Shown here in pieces: positions 11,605-22,816 of a stretch of DNA of 64,000 nucleotides. Positions within the stretch are counted from its first letter, which is position 1. Every line of letters starts with the position of its first letter. The position numbers and the translations under genes are program-made. Under the pieces are notes generated by a model. It was given only the letters and a program-made list of their open reading frames with translations. It had not been told where the DNA came from and did not search any database. The DNA is taken from assembly GCA_036898135.1 (NCBI GenBank), contig CM072511.1:48129081-48193080 (forward strand), written 5' to 3'. Origin of the DNA: Oncomelania hupensis. Taxonomy: Eukaryota > Mollusca > Gastropoda > Littorinimorpha > Pomatiopsidae.

Positions 11605-11790
11605 AATAACACTGACGGCCTTGCCTCTTTATACCATAAGCAGTCTTGTCCACAATGTGGCATGGCCAATAATGTCTGGACGCATCCCTGCCAGTGTGGA
11701 TTCATCCTTGAGCGTATAAAACCTAGAGCAATGATGCCACAGAATGTGTCCAAGATCATAGGGAATCCCTCTCGGCCCGCCCTGGGCTAA
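11605..11790 (+). CDS. Candidate zinc-ribbon-like coding fragment
   Basis: A 61-codon frame, open from the preceding TGA to a TAA at 11,788, reads through CPQCGMANNVWTHPCQCGF. This gives a C-x2-C-x10-C-x-C arrangement like a small treble-clef or zinc-ribbon finger. The flanking residues (ILERIKPRAMMPQN) look protein-like and codon use is mixed, unlike the surrounding simple repeats. It has no good start codon of its own, so if real it is an internal or terminal exon or a fragment. I do not recognise the gene. The similarity to short CxxC...CxCGF zinc domains of animals is suggestive only. Confidence 0.3.
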   Translation, partial: NNTDGLASLYHKQSCPQCGMANNVWTHPCQCGFILERIKPRAMMPQNVSKIIGNPSRPALG

Positions 11791-12157
11791 GCTGGCGAAG
11801 ACTCTTTAACCATCGACACGGAAAAAAAGGAACGTACAGTAGGTTTCTTCTTGTTTCAGAATAGTCGTGGCATCTTCATCCTCCTCCTAGCATCAGTATC
11901 GCCATCCTCCTCCTTGTACTCCTCCTCCTCTTCATCCTCCTCCGTGGTCAACACCCCTTCCCTTCTCCCCAACCTCTCAGCATCATCCACTCCTTCTCCT
12001 CTTGTTGTTGTTGTTGTTGTTGTTGTTGTTGGTGATGGTGGTGTTGTTGGTTGGTTGGTGTTGTTGGTTGGTGTGGTTGGTTAGTGTGGTTGGTTGGTGT
12101 GGTTGGTTGGTTGGTTGGTTGGTTTGGTGTTTGGCGTTTGTTTGGTGTTTGTTAATT
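11791..12157. repeat. TCC- and TTG/GGTT-rich simple sequence
   Basis: TCC-rich sequence at 11,877-12,000 leads into (TTG)n at 12,002-12,031 and GGTT-rich sequence to about 12,150. Frames here are low-complexity. Confidence 0.8.
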
Positions 12158-12386
12158 CTTCTTCTTCTTCTTCTTCTTCTTCTTCTTCTTCTTCTTCTTC
12201 TTCTTCTTCTTCTTCTTCTTCTTCTTCTTCTTTTTCTTCTTCTTCTTCTTCTTCTTCTTTTTCTTCTTCTTCTTCTTCTTCTTCTTCTTCTTCTTCTTCT
12301 TCTTCTTCTTCTTCTTCTTCTTTTTCTTCTTCTTCTTCTTCTTCTTCTTCTTCTTCTTCTTCTTCTTCTTCTTCTTCTTCTTCTTC
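12158..12386. repeat. (TTC)n microsatellite
   Basis: About 229 bases of TTC repeats, broken only by three TTTTTC units. Poly-Ser, poly-Leu and poly-Glu frames over it are artefacts. Long pure GAA/TTC tracts can form triplex DNA. Confidence 0.97.
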
Positions 12387-12539
12387 CATGTTCTATGTTC
12401 TTCCTCTTTTTAAATCTATGTTTATCTATGCATAAGTGCGGAGGTATATTTGAACTAGATGTGCGAATGACTGAGATTGGGACATTGTAAGATTAGCAAA
12501 TTACTGATAAAATCATTTCCTTCTTGTAATAAAATAGTG

Positions 12540-12540
<1 letters not shown>

Positions 12541-12618
<78 letters not shown>

Positions 12619-12619
12619 G

Positions 12620-12674
<55 letters not shown>

Positions 12675-12762
12675 TTTGTTGTTGTTGTTGTTCTTCTTCT
12701 TCTTGTTCTTCTTCTTCTGCTCCTCCTCCTCTTTCTGCACTTCTTCCTCCTTCTGCTTCTTA
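12541..12762. repeat. (ATC)n then TTG/TTC-rich microsatellite
   Basis: A pure (ATC)n array at 12,541-12,673 has one CGTC interruption. TTG and TTC/TCC units follow to about 12,762. Poly-His and poly-Met frames are artefacts. Confidence 0.96.
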
Positions 12763-12834
12763 AGGCAGATGTGAAGCAAGTGTGCATCATTGACGACATT
12801 ACTTTGATCCTGAATCCAACAAACAATGTGCATT

Positions 12835-12900
12835 ATAGATTTCGTTGGGCAGCACATTATATGAGCTCGTTGAGCTAGTTAGTATCCGCGCTATATAAAA
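12835..12900 (+). repeat. Possible SINE 3' end fragment
   Basis: The string 'gcgctatataaaaac' preceded by 'gctagttagtatcc' resembles the 3' ends of the SINEs at 48,168-48,365 and 59,290-59,620 (GCGCTATATAAGA). No head is visible. Confidence 0.4.
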
Positions 12901-13097
12901 ACAGTCTTCTCTTTTTCCTTAGGAGAGGTCGTACCGTGGTTAAGAACCCTGATGAGCAATGACATTAAGAAATTTGAAGGGATTGAAGCTGATTCGCGGG
13001 TAGTCAAATTTCTGCAAAATCACATTATAATCACCATCATTTTAAATACAAGACAACACAAATACATACAATACGATTCAATTCAACACAATACAGT

Positions 13098-13556
13098 ACA
13101 ATACAATCCTATCCTAACCCGCAATTCGAAAGTCGTTGAGGCACCACAGATGATCGTTTAACCAGCATACTCCATCTTTATCTGTCCTCAGCAATCCTCG
13201 TGGCTTCGCTCAGTGTCAAGCCAGTCCATTATCGAATGTAGTCCACCCATCTCTTTTTCGGTCTCCCTCTTCTTCTGCCTCCGTGCACCCTGCCTTTTAG
13301 AATGGTCTTTGCAAGGCCTGATGCTCTGGTGATGTGGCCATACCATCTGAGTTTCCGTTTGTTCACCACTGTGAACATTTCATCGTATTGTCCAATGGCT
13401 TGTATGATGGTCTGTCGGACTTCGTCGTTGGTGATGTGCTGGGTATAGGAAATGCCCAGGAGTCTTTTGTAGCACCTCATCTCCCTGTTTTGTATTTTTC
13501 GTTGTAGATCTGCTGTGAGGTTCTATGTTTCGCAAGCATATCGGAAGATGGAGATA
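13098..13556 (-). mobile_element. RTE LINE 3' end, copy 2
   Basis: The minus-strand translation gives MRCYKRLLGISYTQHITNDE, then KRKLRWYGHITRASGLAKTI and GRRRGRPKKRW. These are the conserved C-terminal segments of this RTE family, seen in frame in several copies here. The 3' side is a degraded (GGATA)n tail at about 13,098-13,116, and the 5' side stops near 13,556 at an ATA-rich junction. Reading frames break twice. Confidence 0.85.
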
Positions 13557-13909
13557 ATAATAATAACGTTCTCTTTTCTGCCACATGATAAGCCAAAGAT
13601 CAGTAAAGAAACAGGCCAATGAACAAGATAAATTATTAACATTAAATCAATCGGTGCAAGCTCAACTTTCAGCTTGCAGCATATAATTTGTTATACTCCT
13701 GGATTTCTCTTCCAGGGTTTTCTTTCTTGTAGATTTCACTATTCCAAATCGTTGAATGGAATGAATGGGTTTTCGATACTGCCGTTTTTAGAGTGTAAAC
13801 TTGCCTATATTTTTCTACACGGTAAAGTCAAACTTTACACCTTTTTCTTCTGTAGGTTTCTTCTGAATGGATAGGTATGAATTAATTATTAGTCAGTGCA
13901 ATTTTTAGC

Positions 13910-14234
13910 TTGCGGCCTATAATACTGAAAGACTGTAATTTGTGTTGTGTAATTCCCAGATCAGTTTCATCTATAGCAAAAAGAATAGTATTACATTCGA
14001 TGAAAACCAAATATTGTAAAATTGTGAAGTGCGTTAGGGACGAACCCTTAACTCTGAAACATATATTATTTGATTGTGTCCCAAATCTTCTTGTGCCACC
14101 TGAAGTAAATACTATAACACCAGTTATAAACATTAACAATGATTTAAGTATCGGATTTGCAAAAGTTTTAATTAATTCTCCAGTACCTCGTTTTATTTCA
14201 CTCACATTATGTTTTAATGCGTTTATAAATTATA
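13910..14234 (+). pseudogene. RNase-H-type LINE C-terminal tail
   Basis: The frame contains VKCVRDEPLTLKHILFDCVP, a cysteine/histidine segment typical of the region after RNase H in I/Jockey-superfamily LINEs. The element at 26,058-27,545 has an equivalent segment. The frame runs into an unrelated RTE fragment at about 14,235, creating an artificial fusion frame. A short imperfect duplication lies just upstream ('gtgcaa..agcttgc.gc' at about 13,654 and 13,896). Confidence 0.55.
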
Positions 14235-15061
14235 TAGAGCAATCTCCAATCTTCGTTTTGCGGATGACATTGATGGATTGGCTGGAGAGGAACAAGAACT
14301 TGAACAGCTGGTACAGAGGCTTGACACCACCTCCAGAGCTTATGGAATGGAAATAAGTGCAGAGAAGACCAAAATGTTGACCAACAACATCAATGGCATC
14401 AACACAGACATCAAAGACCAAGACCAATCCCTCATCACAGTGCATAGCTTCAAATATTTAGGAGCCATTGTATCAGACATGGGTCCCGACAGGAAGTCCT
14501 CTCCAGGATCGCACAAACAACTGCTGCCCTGACAAGGTTGAAGCCCATTTGGAAAGACAGGACCATCAGTCTACATTCCAAAGTAAGACTGCTACGCTCC
14601 CTTGTCATCTCCATCTTCTTATATGCTTGCGAAGCATGGACCTTCACAGCAGATCTACAACGAGGAATACAAAGCATGGAGATGAGGTGCTACAGAAGAC
14701 TTCTGGGCGTTTTCTATACCCAACACATCACCAACGACGAAGTCCGACAGACCATCACACAAGCCATTGGACAACACGATGACCTGCTCACAGTGGTGAA
14801 GAAACGGAAACTCCAATGGTATGGCCACGTCACCAGATCATCAGGCCTTGCAAAGACCATTCTGCAAGGCACAGTGCAAGGAGGTAGAAGAAGAGGGAGA
14901 TAGAAAAAGAGGTGAGAGGTCAACATTCGAGAATGGACTGGTTTGACACTGAGCGAAGCCATCAGGGCTGCTGAGGACAGAGAAAGATGGAGAATGCTGG
15001 TTAAACGATCATCTGTGGTGCCTCTACGACCTCCGAGTTACAGGACAGGATAGGATAGGAT
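14235..15061 (+). mobile_element. RTE LINE RT C-terminal half, copy 3
   Basis: Begins at the RT motif C region, reading LRFADDIDGLAGEEQELEQ, so the FADD catalytic signature is intact here. It continues through the KLRWYGHVTRSSGLAKTIL and GGRRRG blocks to an (AGGAT)n tail at about 15,044-15,061. At least two frameshifts (near 14,470 and 14,530) and a stop near 14,903 break the frame. It is 5'-truncated and abuts another LINE tail. Confidence 0.88.
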
Positions 15062-15142
15062 AAATTATATAAATTATGTATGTGTGTATGTGATATGGAT
15101 ATAGTGCGTGAGCATATGTGTGTGTACATCTGTGCCTGATTA
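15062..15142. other. TG-rich spacer
   Basis: TATG/TGTG-rich sequence between two retroposon fragments. No gene seen. Confidence 0.4.
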
Positions 15143-15200
15143 CATTACATTACATGGTTATTGCTTTAGGTCCAGCGGACTCTTCCAATCCAAATCAGGA
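15143..15200 (-). repeat. 3' end of the (TGTAA)n-tailed retroposon
   Basis: The minus strand reads GGTCCTGATTTGG, AGAGTCCGCTGGACC and then a short (TGTAA) tail. This is the 3' end of the 577-593-bp elements at 21,383-21,975 and 33,965-34,541, severely 5'-truncated. Confidence 0.7.
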
Positions 15201-15743
15201 CCGGTGCCTGATCAAATGAGTGAGTCTGAATGAGTGTGTGTATGGTCTTTATCATCTTGGTGAAAAAGACGTTAATAAATCAACCAACCAACCAACAAAC
15301 TGAAATGTCCCCGCCCCGCCCCTCAAATCCGCTGCCATCGCATTCCACCACCACCACCCCTACTCCAACCCTTTTAACACCTTTTTTGTAAGGTTTCTTG
15401 TGCGCTGATCAATTCAAATAGAATCTAAAAGTCTGTCTTCCCGTTGGTAACCCTTTCCGCGGTTGGCTTCTTTTTCAGTTCTCTTCCATCGGGTGCAGGA
15501 ACGGACGCCTTCTTTCTTCCTTGAGACTAATAACGGGAGACGAGAGAAACTCCTTCGTCTGTTCAGTGTCAGCCCCTGTTCCCCAAGGCCTGTACATGAT
15601 TCCCTTATGGTCAATGTTTTCTAAAGGGTGTATATTCCCTCAAAGGTTTTAAGGTCTTTGTCTATATTCCCCCAAGGTTATTGTAATCCCAGGGTCTATA
15701 TATCACCCCCCCTCCCTCCCCAGGATTTTATGTACGACATTGC

Positions 15744-15794
<51 letters not shown>

Positions 15795-15875
15795 AGTAGC
15801 GACATATTACTTGATTATACATCAGCTATTGTTTGATCACGAACATAATATGTTGAGGAATATAGACATATACTA
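15201..15875. other. Unannotated stretch with (GT)n
   Basis: A (GT)n microsatellite lies at about 15,746-15,791. The rest, including a 66-codon minus-strand frame at 15,414-15,614, shows no recognisable domain. Related sequence ('gggagacgagagaaactcc') recurs near 16,560-16,600 in opposite orientation. Confidence 0.45.
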
Positions 15876-16161
15876 CCTATCCTATCCTATCCCGTAACTC
15901 GAAGGTCGTTGGAGCACCACAGATGATCGTTTAACCAGCGTACTCCATCTTTCTCTGTCCTCAGCAACCCTCATGGCTTCGCTCAGTGTCAAGCCAATCC
16001 ATTCTCGAATGTTGTCCTCCCACCTCTTTTTCTTTCTCCCTCTTCTTCCGGCTCCTTGCACCGTGCCTTGCTGATGGTCTTTGCAAGGCCTGATGCTCTG
16101 GCGACGTGGCCATACCATCGGAGTTTCCGTTTCTTCACCACTGTGAGCATGTCATCGTGTG
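15876..16161 (-). mobile_element. RTE LINE 3' end, copy 4
   Basis: The minus strand shows KKRKLRWYGHVARASGLAKT and then the GRRGRKKKRWEDNIREW region and the (GGATA)n tail at about 15,876-15,892. It is 5'-truncated at 16,161, and one frameshift splits the conserved blocks. Confidence 0.85.
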
Positions 16162-16261
16162 TCATAGACATAAGGGATCCAAACTCTAAGAAAACGTGGA
16201 TCTGGAGGGTGAAAATAGACCTGAAAAGCTTAGAGGGAACATAGATCTTTTAGAAAACATT

Positions 16262-16485
16262 GAATGAATGAACGTGGAAGTTTAACGACTACACACATCA
16301 ATGGCGATACGGCAGATGGGATATCCATCTTAGGGAAGAGAAGGTAGGGACCTAAATCAACACTGAACCACTAGAGAAATCATACTGCAAACACGGACAG
16401 TGAAAATGGCCATCTTTTGCCTTACCCACCATGGGACTCGAACTTGGGCCAGTCGAACGCTCTACCATTTGAGCTACTTCGATGT
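16262..16485 (-). repeat. tRNA-derived SINE, third family
   Basis: On the minus strand a tRNA-like head (TAGCTCAAATGGTAGAGCG, B box AGTTCGAGTCC) at 16,485-16,415 precedes 'ggccattttcactgt', 'cagtatga' and 'tgccgtatcgccat', ending in a (TTCA)n tail at about 16,262-16,275. A second copy with perfect target duplications is at 31,141-31,376. Confidence 0.85.
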
Positions 16486-16677
16486 GTTATAGGGAACATT
16501 GACCTGGGGGGAAGGGGGATAATTTATAGATCTGATGGAACAGCGGGCTGGCACCGAACAGGCAAAGGAGTTTCTCTCGTCTCACGTTATTAGTCGCAAG
16601 GAAGAAGGCCTGCATTTCTACACCCGAATAAAGCGAATTGAAACAGTAGCTAGCCGCGGAAAGGGTTACTGTCTATT

Positions 16678-16960
<283 letters not shown>

Positions 16961-18043
16961 ATTTCCAGACTTAACTAGTATGGAAATACTTTGAAATAGT
17001 CGGTAATCAGAGCGAGCCAAATGTCTGCCTGTCTGTCTATCTTTTGGTTGGTCAGTCCCATTGGAAGAAAAATCTAAAGAATCAATGAAAGGATTTTGAC
17101 CAAACATTATAGGAACATTAGTTAGGTTAGTGGCTTGCTTCCTGTGCCATCATATTGCCTCTAGTGTAAATGTCAAGGTAACTGGAGCCATTTTATTGCT
17201 AAACACGTGTTGTTCAATATCTCCAAAACGGTTGAAGCGGTTTTGTTGAGTTTTAATATATTGGTACATAAATCATGGCTCGTCCTTCAGTAGTAGTGTG
17301 GTTGTCGTTCACACTCAATTTCAAGTTTGTGTTAAAAACACTCTTTTGACCTTTACTTAAGAATAACACCACGGAAATTCGTCATTTTTACTTTGAAGAT
17401 ACTTTAAGTACTGAAAACCATGTTAGATCATTAATATTTATACTTTGGCAAAGGTCAAGGTCATTGTACTTCACTATTTTCTAAACGTAAACGTTGTATT
17501 TACAAAAAATGGCTAAGCCAACATGGATACATTTTGTTGCATGCAGACTGCTTCATTAAAATAAAGCCGACTCACACCACCGCCATGAAAATTAAATCTT
17601 TTGAAAATGCGTAGTTTTCGGCTTTGTGTGAATACCTGAAAATACATTTTTGAATTTCTTGCAATCTTGTTCCTCTCCTTTTGCTGGTTACAGGGTGTGA
17701 CAAATGCGCAGACGAAATCGACAACCCTTCTGACACTTTCGCACCTTACTTGAGTGTGTAATAATACAGTTGGAGTCTCTTCAAACGCTTTTCTTTAATA
17801 TTAGCACTACTCCTCGATGTATTACCAACACGAAATTCAATACTTTACCCCAACAAAAAACCCACCAGGAAGTACTCAAGACTGCCAACGTTAAAGTTCT
17901 CTCATTTGCCAGAAACGCAAAAATAGGAGTTTTTTTTTTTGTCCCTTCTTCAGCCTCTATCCTACCCACCCACCCCCTCTCAAATACCCACCTCTCTCGC
18001 CCGAGACCTCTAACTCCTCCCCTTTCACCCTCTCCTCATTCCA

Positions 18044-18044
<1 letters not shown>
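16961..18044. other. Unannotated stretch
   Basis: No supported gene is seen. 'aaaggtcaaggtcattgta' near 17,452-17,470 is a dispersed-repeat-like string. A 158-codon frame at 17,770-18,246 is partly pure simple repeat and has no recognisable domain. Confidence 0.4.
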
Positions 18045-18088
<44 letters not shown>

Positions 18089-18165
18089 TCTCTCTCTCTC
18101 TTTCTGGCACTGGCGCTCTTTCATTACCAAAAAAAAAAAAAAAAAAAACAACAAAAAAAAACACA
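18045..18165. repeat. (TC)n and oligo-A tracts
   Basis: (TC)n at 18,045-18,102 and an A run of about 19 at 18,130-18,148. Confidence 0.95.
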
Positions 18166-18370
18166 TTTTTTTGCTGTCGTTCGTTTTCTTTTTCTTTGTT
18201 ATTTCTATTTTTGTCTGAGTGCCCTGAGCTTGCTATGATAGCGTAGAGTATCCAACGCTATTTTATTAAAAGCGACCATCCTCATCCTCACTATCACTGT
18301 TTTTTTTTCTTTCTTTCTTCATGCCTGTCCGGTCTTACTGTCTTTCTTACTTTCTTTCTGTCCTTATAGT

Positions 18371-18455
18371 TTGGCCTGGTAGCTCAGTGGGTAGTGTAGT
18401 GAGCTGGTTTCCTTTGCCGAATGTCACGGTGTTCTAGCTCCGCGTGGGACGAACT
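18371..18455 (+). repeat. Diverged tRNA-like SINE head
   Basis: GGCCTGGTAGCTCAGTGGGT gives an A-box-like segment, and 'ccgaatgtcacggtgttcta' occupies the place of a decayed B box. The pattern 'ttgccgaatgtc' resembles the heads of the (ATT)n-tailed SINEs. No tail or target duplication was identified. Confidence 0.45.
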
Positions 18456-18834
18456 TACGTGATGACCTGGGTACTTACAATCTATTCAAGCCAAGCTAAA
18501 ACATCAACACTGTTACATTTTTTGTTTTGTTTAACAAAACCTTTATTAGCAGAGTATCAAAATATACAAATTAGGACAATATTTTATTTAACAAAATGTA
18601 TGGCTGGACAGATTAATAATGATTTTAACTTGGTTACATACTTTTTAACTTTTTAACTTGATTTCCAGCACTGTTGTGCCGTTCTCTTCTTTTTTGGTGA
18701 CAGAGCTGGGTCAGATGAATCCTCTTCACTATCTCTCCTCACTCTTTTTTTTATCTTTCAAAGCTGGCTCCATAATTATTTTTAAATCACAAGTAAGCCT
18801 ATGAAGTTGCGACCACACAAATGCTGAACGAACT

Positions 18835-18876
18835 CAAAGACCTTGATATATAAAGACATGCCATGAGGCCCACTTC
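18835..18876 (+). repeat. Left arm of a 42-bp inverted repeat
   Basis: These 42 bases are the exact reverse complement of 19,929-19,970. The arms enclose about 1.05 kb. Outside the arms the sequences are only partly similar (an 'acgaact' block on both sides). Confidence 0.9.
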
Positions 18877-19928
18877 CGGGAAGTTCGCTACTTTCGATAT
18901 TAGAGAAGCGCCACCTAGCGAAATAACTGTCGTCACTTGGGAAAATGCCGCGCGCTAAGAAGAAAGTACGACAAGGTGGCACACATTGTGGGGTGGTGCT
19001 CATAGAAAAACAAACACACACACACACACACACACACGTACACAAAACACCAAAACTGGGTTTTACTAAGAATGTAAGAATCGGAAAGTGATTTTTGACA
19101 GAAAAGGGTTAGGGCAAGGGTTAGTTGTAGCGCTGCAACTAGCCCTTACCCTAACCCTTTTCTAGAAAGTTGACCTATACACACACACACACACCTACAC
19201 ACACAAAAATAGAACTGCTCAGGTCTTGATGTCTTAAGCCAGTAATCTTTGAGTACAGATTAGCGATACTTGACAAGCTGTTTCCATCAGATACAAATAA
19301 ACTTCGAAACCAGCAAATAAAAGAAAATTTATATAAATGACTGATAAAATCGACAAAGTATATCTGAGCTAACAGAAAAACTATTGAGATGGCGGAGAAG
19401 ATGCACTCTCTCTGTCCACGTTTTACAGGACATTCGGTGTTTACATTACATTTCAGATTGTTATAAAATATAGTACTCAAAGAGTTAAAACTCTAGAATT
19501 TCTACAGGCTTATTTAAACATTTATATCAAGTAATAGTTAGTTAGTTAAAATAGATTAACGTCCCCGGACACATAAGCGTATAAGGGACGAAAGATAATA
19601 TTCCAGATAAAATAATATGATAGCAGGGGCATGCTGAACTTATCAAAGTAGGAAAGTAGCATGCAAACTTACTTCTTTTGTTTATCAGCATGAGATCAGC
19701 TTGACTGTTTTTAAAGTAGTATATATTTTAATATAACAAACTACTTTTATTTATTTATTTTTTTTAAATTTATTTTAATAACGCAAAACAAAGAAAACTG
19801 TGAAATAAAAGAGCTTTTGCATCGACTGTAGACCTTGCCGACACAGTTGTTTATTGAACGCGTATTACCTCCATTGACATTGAAACAGTTCTACCGTTAG
19901 GATCGCTGTTTTACATGTAAACTCTGTT
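18877..19928. other. Spacer of the 42-bp inverted repeat
   Basis: Contains (CA)n at 19,014-19,036, a telomere-motif hairpin at 19,100-19,163 and a short CA tract near 19,180-19,204. No coding frame with a recognisable domain was found. Confidence 0.5.
19100..19163. repeat. Hairpin built from TTAGGG-like motifs
   Basis: The left arm AGAAAAGGGTTAGGGCAAGG and following bases pair with a right arm ending CCCTAACCCTTTTCT. The arms are about 28 bases with two mismatches around a short GC-rich loop containing AGCGCT. The GGGTTAGGG core resembles the animal telomere repeat, but this is a single hairpin and not a telomere array. Confidence 0.8.
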
Positions 19929-19970
19929 GAAGTGGGCCTCATGGCATGTCTTTATATATCAAGGTCTTTG
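19929..19970 (-). repeat. Right arm of a 42-bp inverted repeat
   Basis: Exact reverse complement of 18,835-18,876. Confidence 0.9.
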
Positions 19971-20183
19971 ACGAACTAGAAACAAACGCGCGCTTCCGGT
20001 TCGAAAAACGTCTTTTAAGCATAACTAGTCAAAAACATCTTAAAACAGAAAAAAAGTTTTTTTAAAAATTTTAAGTAAAAAAATCGGAATTTCGGAATTT
20101 TAATAAGTAATCCGTAGCTCCGTATTCTGCTCATGAAAATCGGAGAAAATACGGAAAATCAGTAGATGTGCACAGGTCTGGTA

Positions 20184-20372
20184 CTAGGTACGAGACATTT
20201 CAGGACACCGAGAGTTTCTTCCTGTTTCCTCCTTCCATAGAATAAATGAACTGGAAGCAGTGAATCTAAAATTTAAAAAAAAAAGTTCTTTTCCGATTTC
20301 TATAATAGCGATCTCATAAGATCGCCGCGCTTTGAGTTCGATTGGAAAAAGAGCGCGTGATAGCATCCTGCA

Positions 20373-20456
<84 letters not shown>

Positions 20457-20457
20457 A
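20184..20457 (+). repeat. SINE with (ATT)n tail, head missing
   Basis: It starts at 'taggtacgagac', has the family body blocks (ctataatagcgatct, gatcgccgcgctttgag, tagcatcctg) and ends in about 83 bases of (ATT)n at 20,373-20,455. A minus-strand poly-Asn frame over the tail is an artefact. Confidence 0.85.
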
Positions 20458-20642
20458 AAAACGGGGTTCAACAGCTGAGTGAGAGGAGCATTATCTATTG
20501 TGATAAATAGAGATTTGACGGCCTTGCATCACAGAGAGATAAATACATTGCGATTATAAAAAATTGACCTGCTGGAAGATTAACTCAAGCTTTCAATCAC
20601 ATGGATTGCACAAGGTAACATGGAGGGCGGGCGACTGCTAGA

Positions 20643-20890
20643 GTCTTCATAGCACAGTTGATAAGGTGTTTCCTATGCTGAAGGTCGTGGGTTCGAAACC
20701 CGCATGGGAGACTTAAAAAGACGCCGAGGTTTTGTGGGTTTTTTCCCAGGGGGACTCCCTTCAATAATGGTATTGGAAGCAGTCAATCTAAATTTCTGCA
20801 AAAAAACTCGATTTCTCTTCCGTCTTCTGTAACTTCAGATCGCCGCACTTTGAGGTCGATGGAAGAAATAAAAGCACGTGATAGCAATCT

Positions 20891-20943
<53 letters not shown>

Positions 20944-20953
20944 GTTATTGTTA

Positions 20954-21004
<51 letters not shown>
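20643..21004 (+). repeat. tRNA-derived SINE with long (ATT)n tail
   Basis: A diverged tRNA-like head at about 20,643-20,712 has an A box (ATAGCACAGTTGATAAGG) and a B box (GGGTTCGAAACCC). The family body follows, then about 110 bases of (ATT)n with three GTT variants at 20,892-21,003. It is about 185 bp downstream of another member in the same orientation. Confidence 0.85.
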
Positions 21005-21007
<3 letters not shown>

Positions 21008-21368
21008 TATTCAGAAAAATCGTTAAAAAATCGGATTTTTAAAAAAAGTCCTTTGGCGTAAACCTTGGCAGCGAGTGCAGTCTTAGACACTTCAAAGACC
21101 TACTGATAGATGGGAGGAAATAACTTAGATTATAGTTTATGTCCCTTGCTGGAATCAAGACTTCAATAAGTGGCTGTGAAGCAAAGATCGTGAAAATCAG
21201 CACAAAGAAAGTGCACTGCTCTACTTGTAATAAACCCCGATTGAGGAGTAGACCTCACCATAAAGCAATGCTATCATAACAGCGCTTCATGTCGATGTTA
21301 TTCGCTGTTAAGGTAGCAACGAAGGCCTTAAGTTGAAACCGTAGATTCGTGGCGAAGGTGTTCACTGA
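21005..21368. other. Unannotated stretch
   Basis: No gene or shared repeat recognised, apart from the target-site copy that begins at 21,369. Confidence 0.4.
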
Positions 21369-21989
21369 TGATATTTAGGAGTTAGTTAGTTAGTTAGATA
21401 TTCATTGCTTACAGGGTCCAGCGGACTGCAAAGAGCCGAATCAGGACCTCAAAATCAAAACCACAACCTGGTTGAAAGAGTACTCACTCCTGATCCGCAT
21501 AAAAGATCTGCTGAAACAATCCTAGTGGCACTTCACCAGAAGGTCACTTTACAATAAAGGCATCCCACGCAGGGGACGCTGAGGCTAATTTATCGAACCG
21601 CCGTTTACAAAAACAAATTAGAATACAAACATCATTATAAAATATCAACAAAACACATATAAAATGCTTACATTGCTAAATAATAACATCATAGGAAGCC
21701 CTAGTGACCATTTGGTGGAAAGCGTCCAATATTTCCAAGCTGATACAACAGACCTCACACAAAAAATGAGGAGTTTTGTCCCGGAAGAGTTTTCAAGTAA
21801 AAAAGGTAGGTGACGGGTCTAGCGAAGAAGAAGGTAGTATAGTAGATTGATAGAACAGAGTAGGAATTAGAAAGAACAAAATGAGAAAGACAGCGACAGT
21901 GGGAATTTAAAGCACTAAATTTCCTGAAAGTGGGGATACTATTTATACAGAAACTCCCGGCACTCCCACGGGAGGTGATATTTAGGAGT
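21369..21989 (-). mobile_element. 593-bp non-coding retroposon with 14-bp duplications
   Basis: The 14-base string TGATATTTAGGAGT occurs at 21,369-21,382 and 21,976-21,989, exactly flanking 21,383-21,975. On the minus strand the element starts with a CCTCCCGTGGGAGTGCCGGG-type end, has a TATAAATAG string about 25 bases in, and ends near GGTCC...CTGGACC with a (CTAA)n tail. It contains no long frame and no clear tRNA head. The 577-bp copy at 33,965-34,541 aligns along its whole length. It is probably a non-autonomous retroposon moved by a LINE. Confidence 0.85.
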
Positions 21990-22381
21990 GTACCTCATCA
22001 GGAAACAATGTCAAAATAACAAAATGAATCTGATACTGTACTTTCTTGATGATGATGTTCACTGTTAAGTTTTAACAGCGCAAAATTGGATAGAAAATCA
22101 AGGCCAGGAAAAAATAGAGAACAGTCTAAACAAGAATAACAGCAAGAAGGCCTACCAGACTGTGAAGGGGCTGACAAGTGTTAAACAGCCCAAGGGTCTT
22201 CACGATCCAAAGCAAGTCTGGCGTATGTCTTACAGAAGAACAAGAAGTCTTGGATAGATGGACAGAGCACTGCTCTCACCTTTACCACACACCAAACGGA
22301 AACCCATCAGTTCTAGCATGTCCAAAGAACAGATAAGAAGAAGAAATCCTCCCAGTTCTCCGAGAAGAAGTTGAGGCAGCA

Positions 22382-22816
22382 GTGCAATCGCTGAAGAAAG
22401 GGAAGTCAGCTGGAGTGGACAACATTCCCGCGGAACTACTTCAAGCAGAAGGAAAAGCGATGATTGACGCCCTCACCATTATCTGTAACAAGATCTGGCA
22501 GAGTGGGGAGTGGCCTAGACCATGGACCCAGTCGCTTGTTATCACTCTTCCCAAAAAAGGTAACCTTCAGGAGTGTGGAAATTACCGCACCATCAGCCTC
22601 ATCAGCCATCTCAGCAAGGTCCTCCTGAAAATAATACTCAACAGGTTGAAACCCCGAGCTGAACAAATCATAGCTGAAGAGCAAGCAGGATTCAGGGCGG
22701 GGCGAAGTACCATTGAGCAGATTTTCAACCTCAGAATAATCTGCGAGAAATTCCTACAGCACCAACAACATCTATATCTTGTGTTCTTAGACTTCAAGAA
22801 GGCGATTGATCGAGTC
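22382..22816 (+). pseudogene. RTE reverse transcriptase, N-terminal part
   Basis: About 145 codons of uninterrupted RT sequence, from the fingers region to motif A (DFKKAIDR, where the usual F before DR is I). The frame is cut by the solo LTR. Apparent residues after position 145 of the frame derive from the LTR and do not belong to the protein. It would act in the nucleus in target-primed reverse transcription if intact. Confidence 0.85.

Noticed and set aside
14230..14445. Fusion frame joining an RNase-H-type LINE tail to RTE RT sequence
   Set aside because: The junction at about 14,235 is the point where one element abuts another, so the open frame across it is accidental.
19100..19163. 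Telomere or interstitial telomere array
   Set aside because: Only two or three TTAGGG-like units per arm, arranged as a hairpin, without a tandem array.
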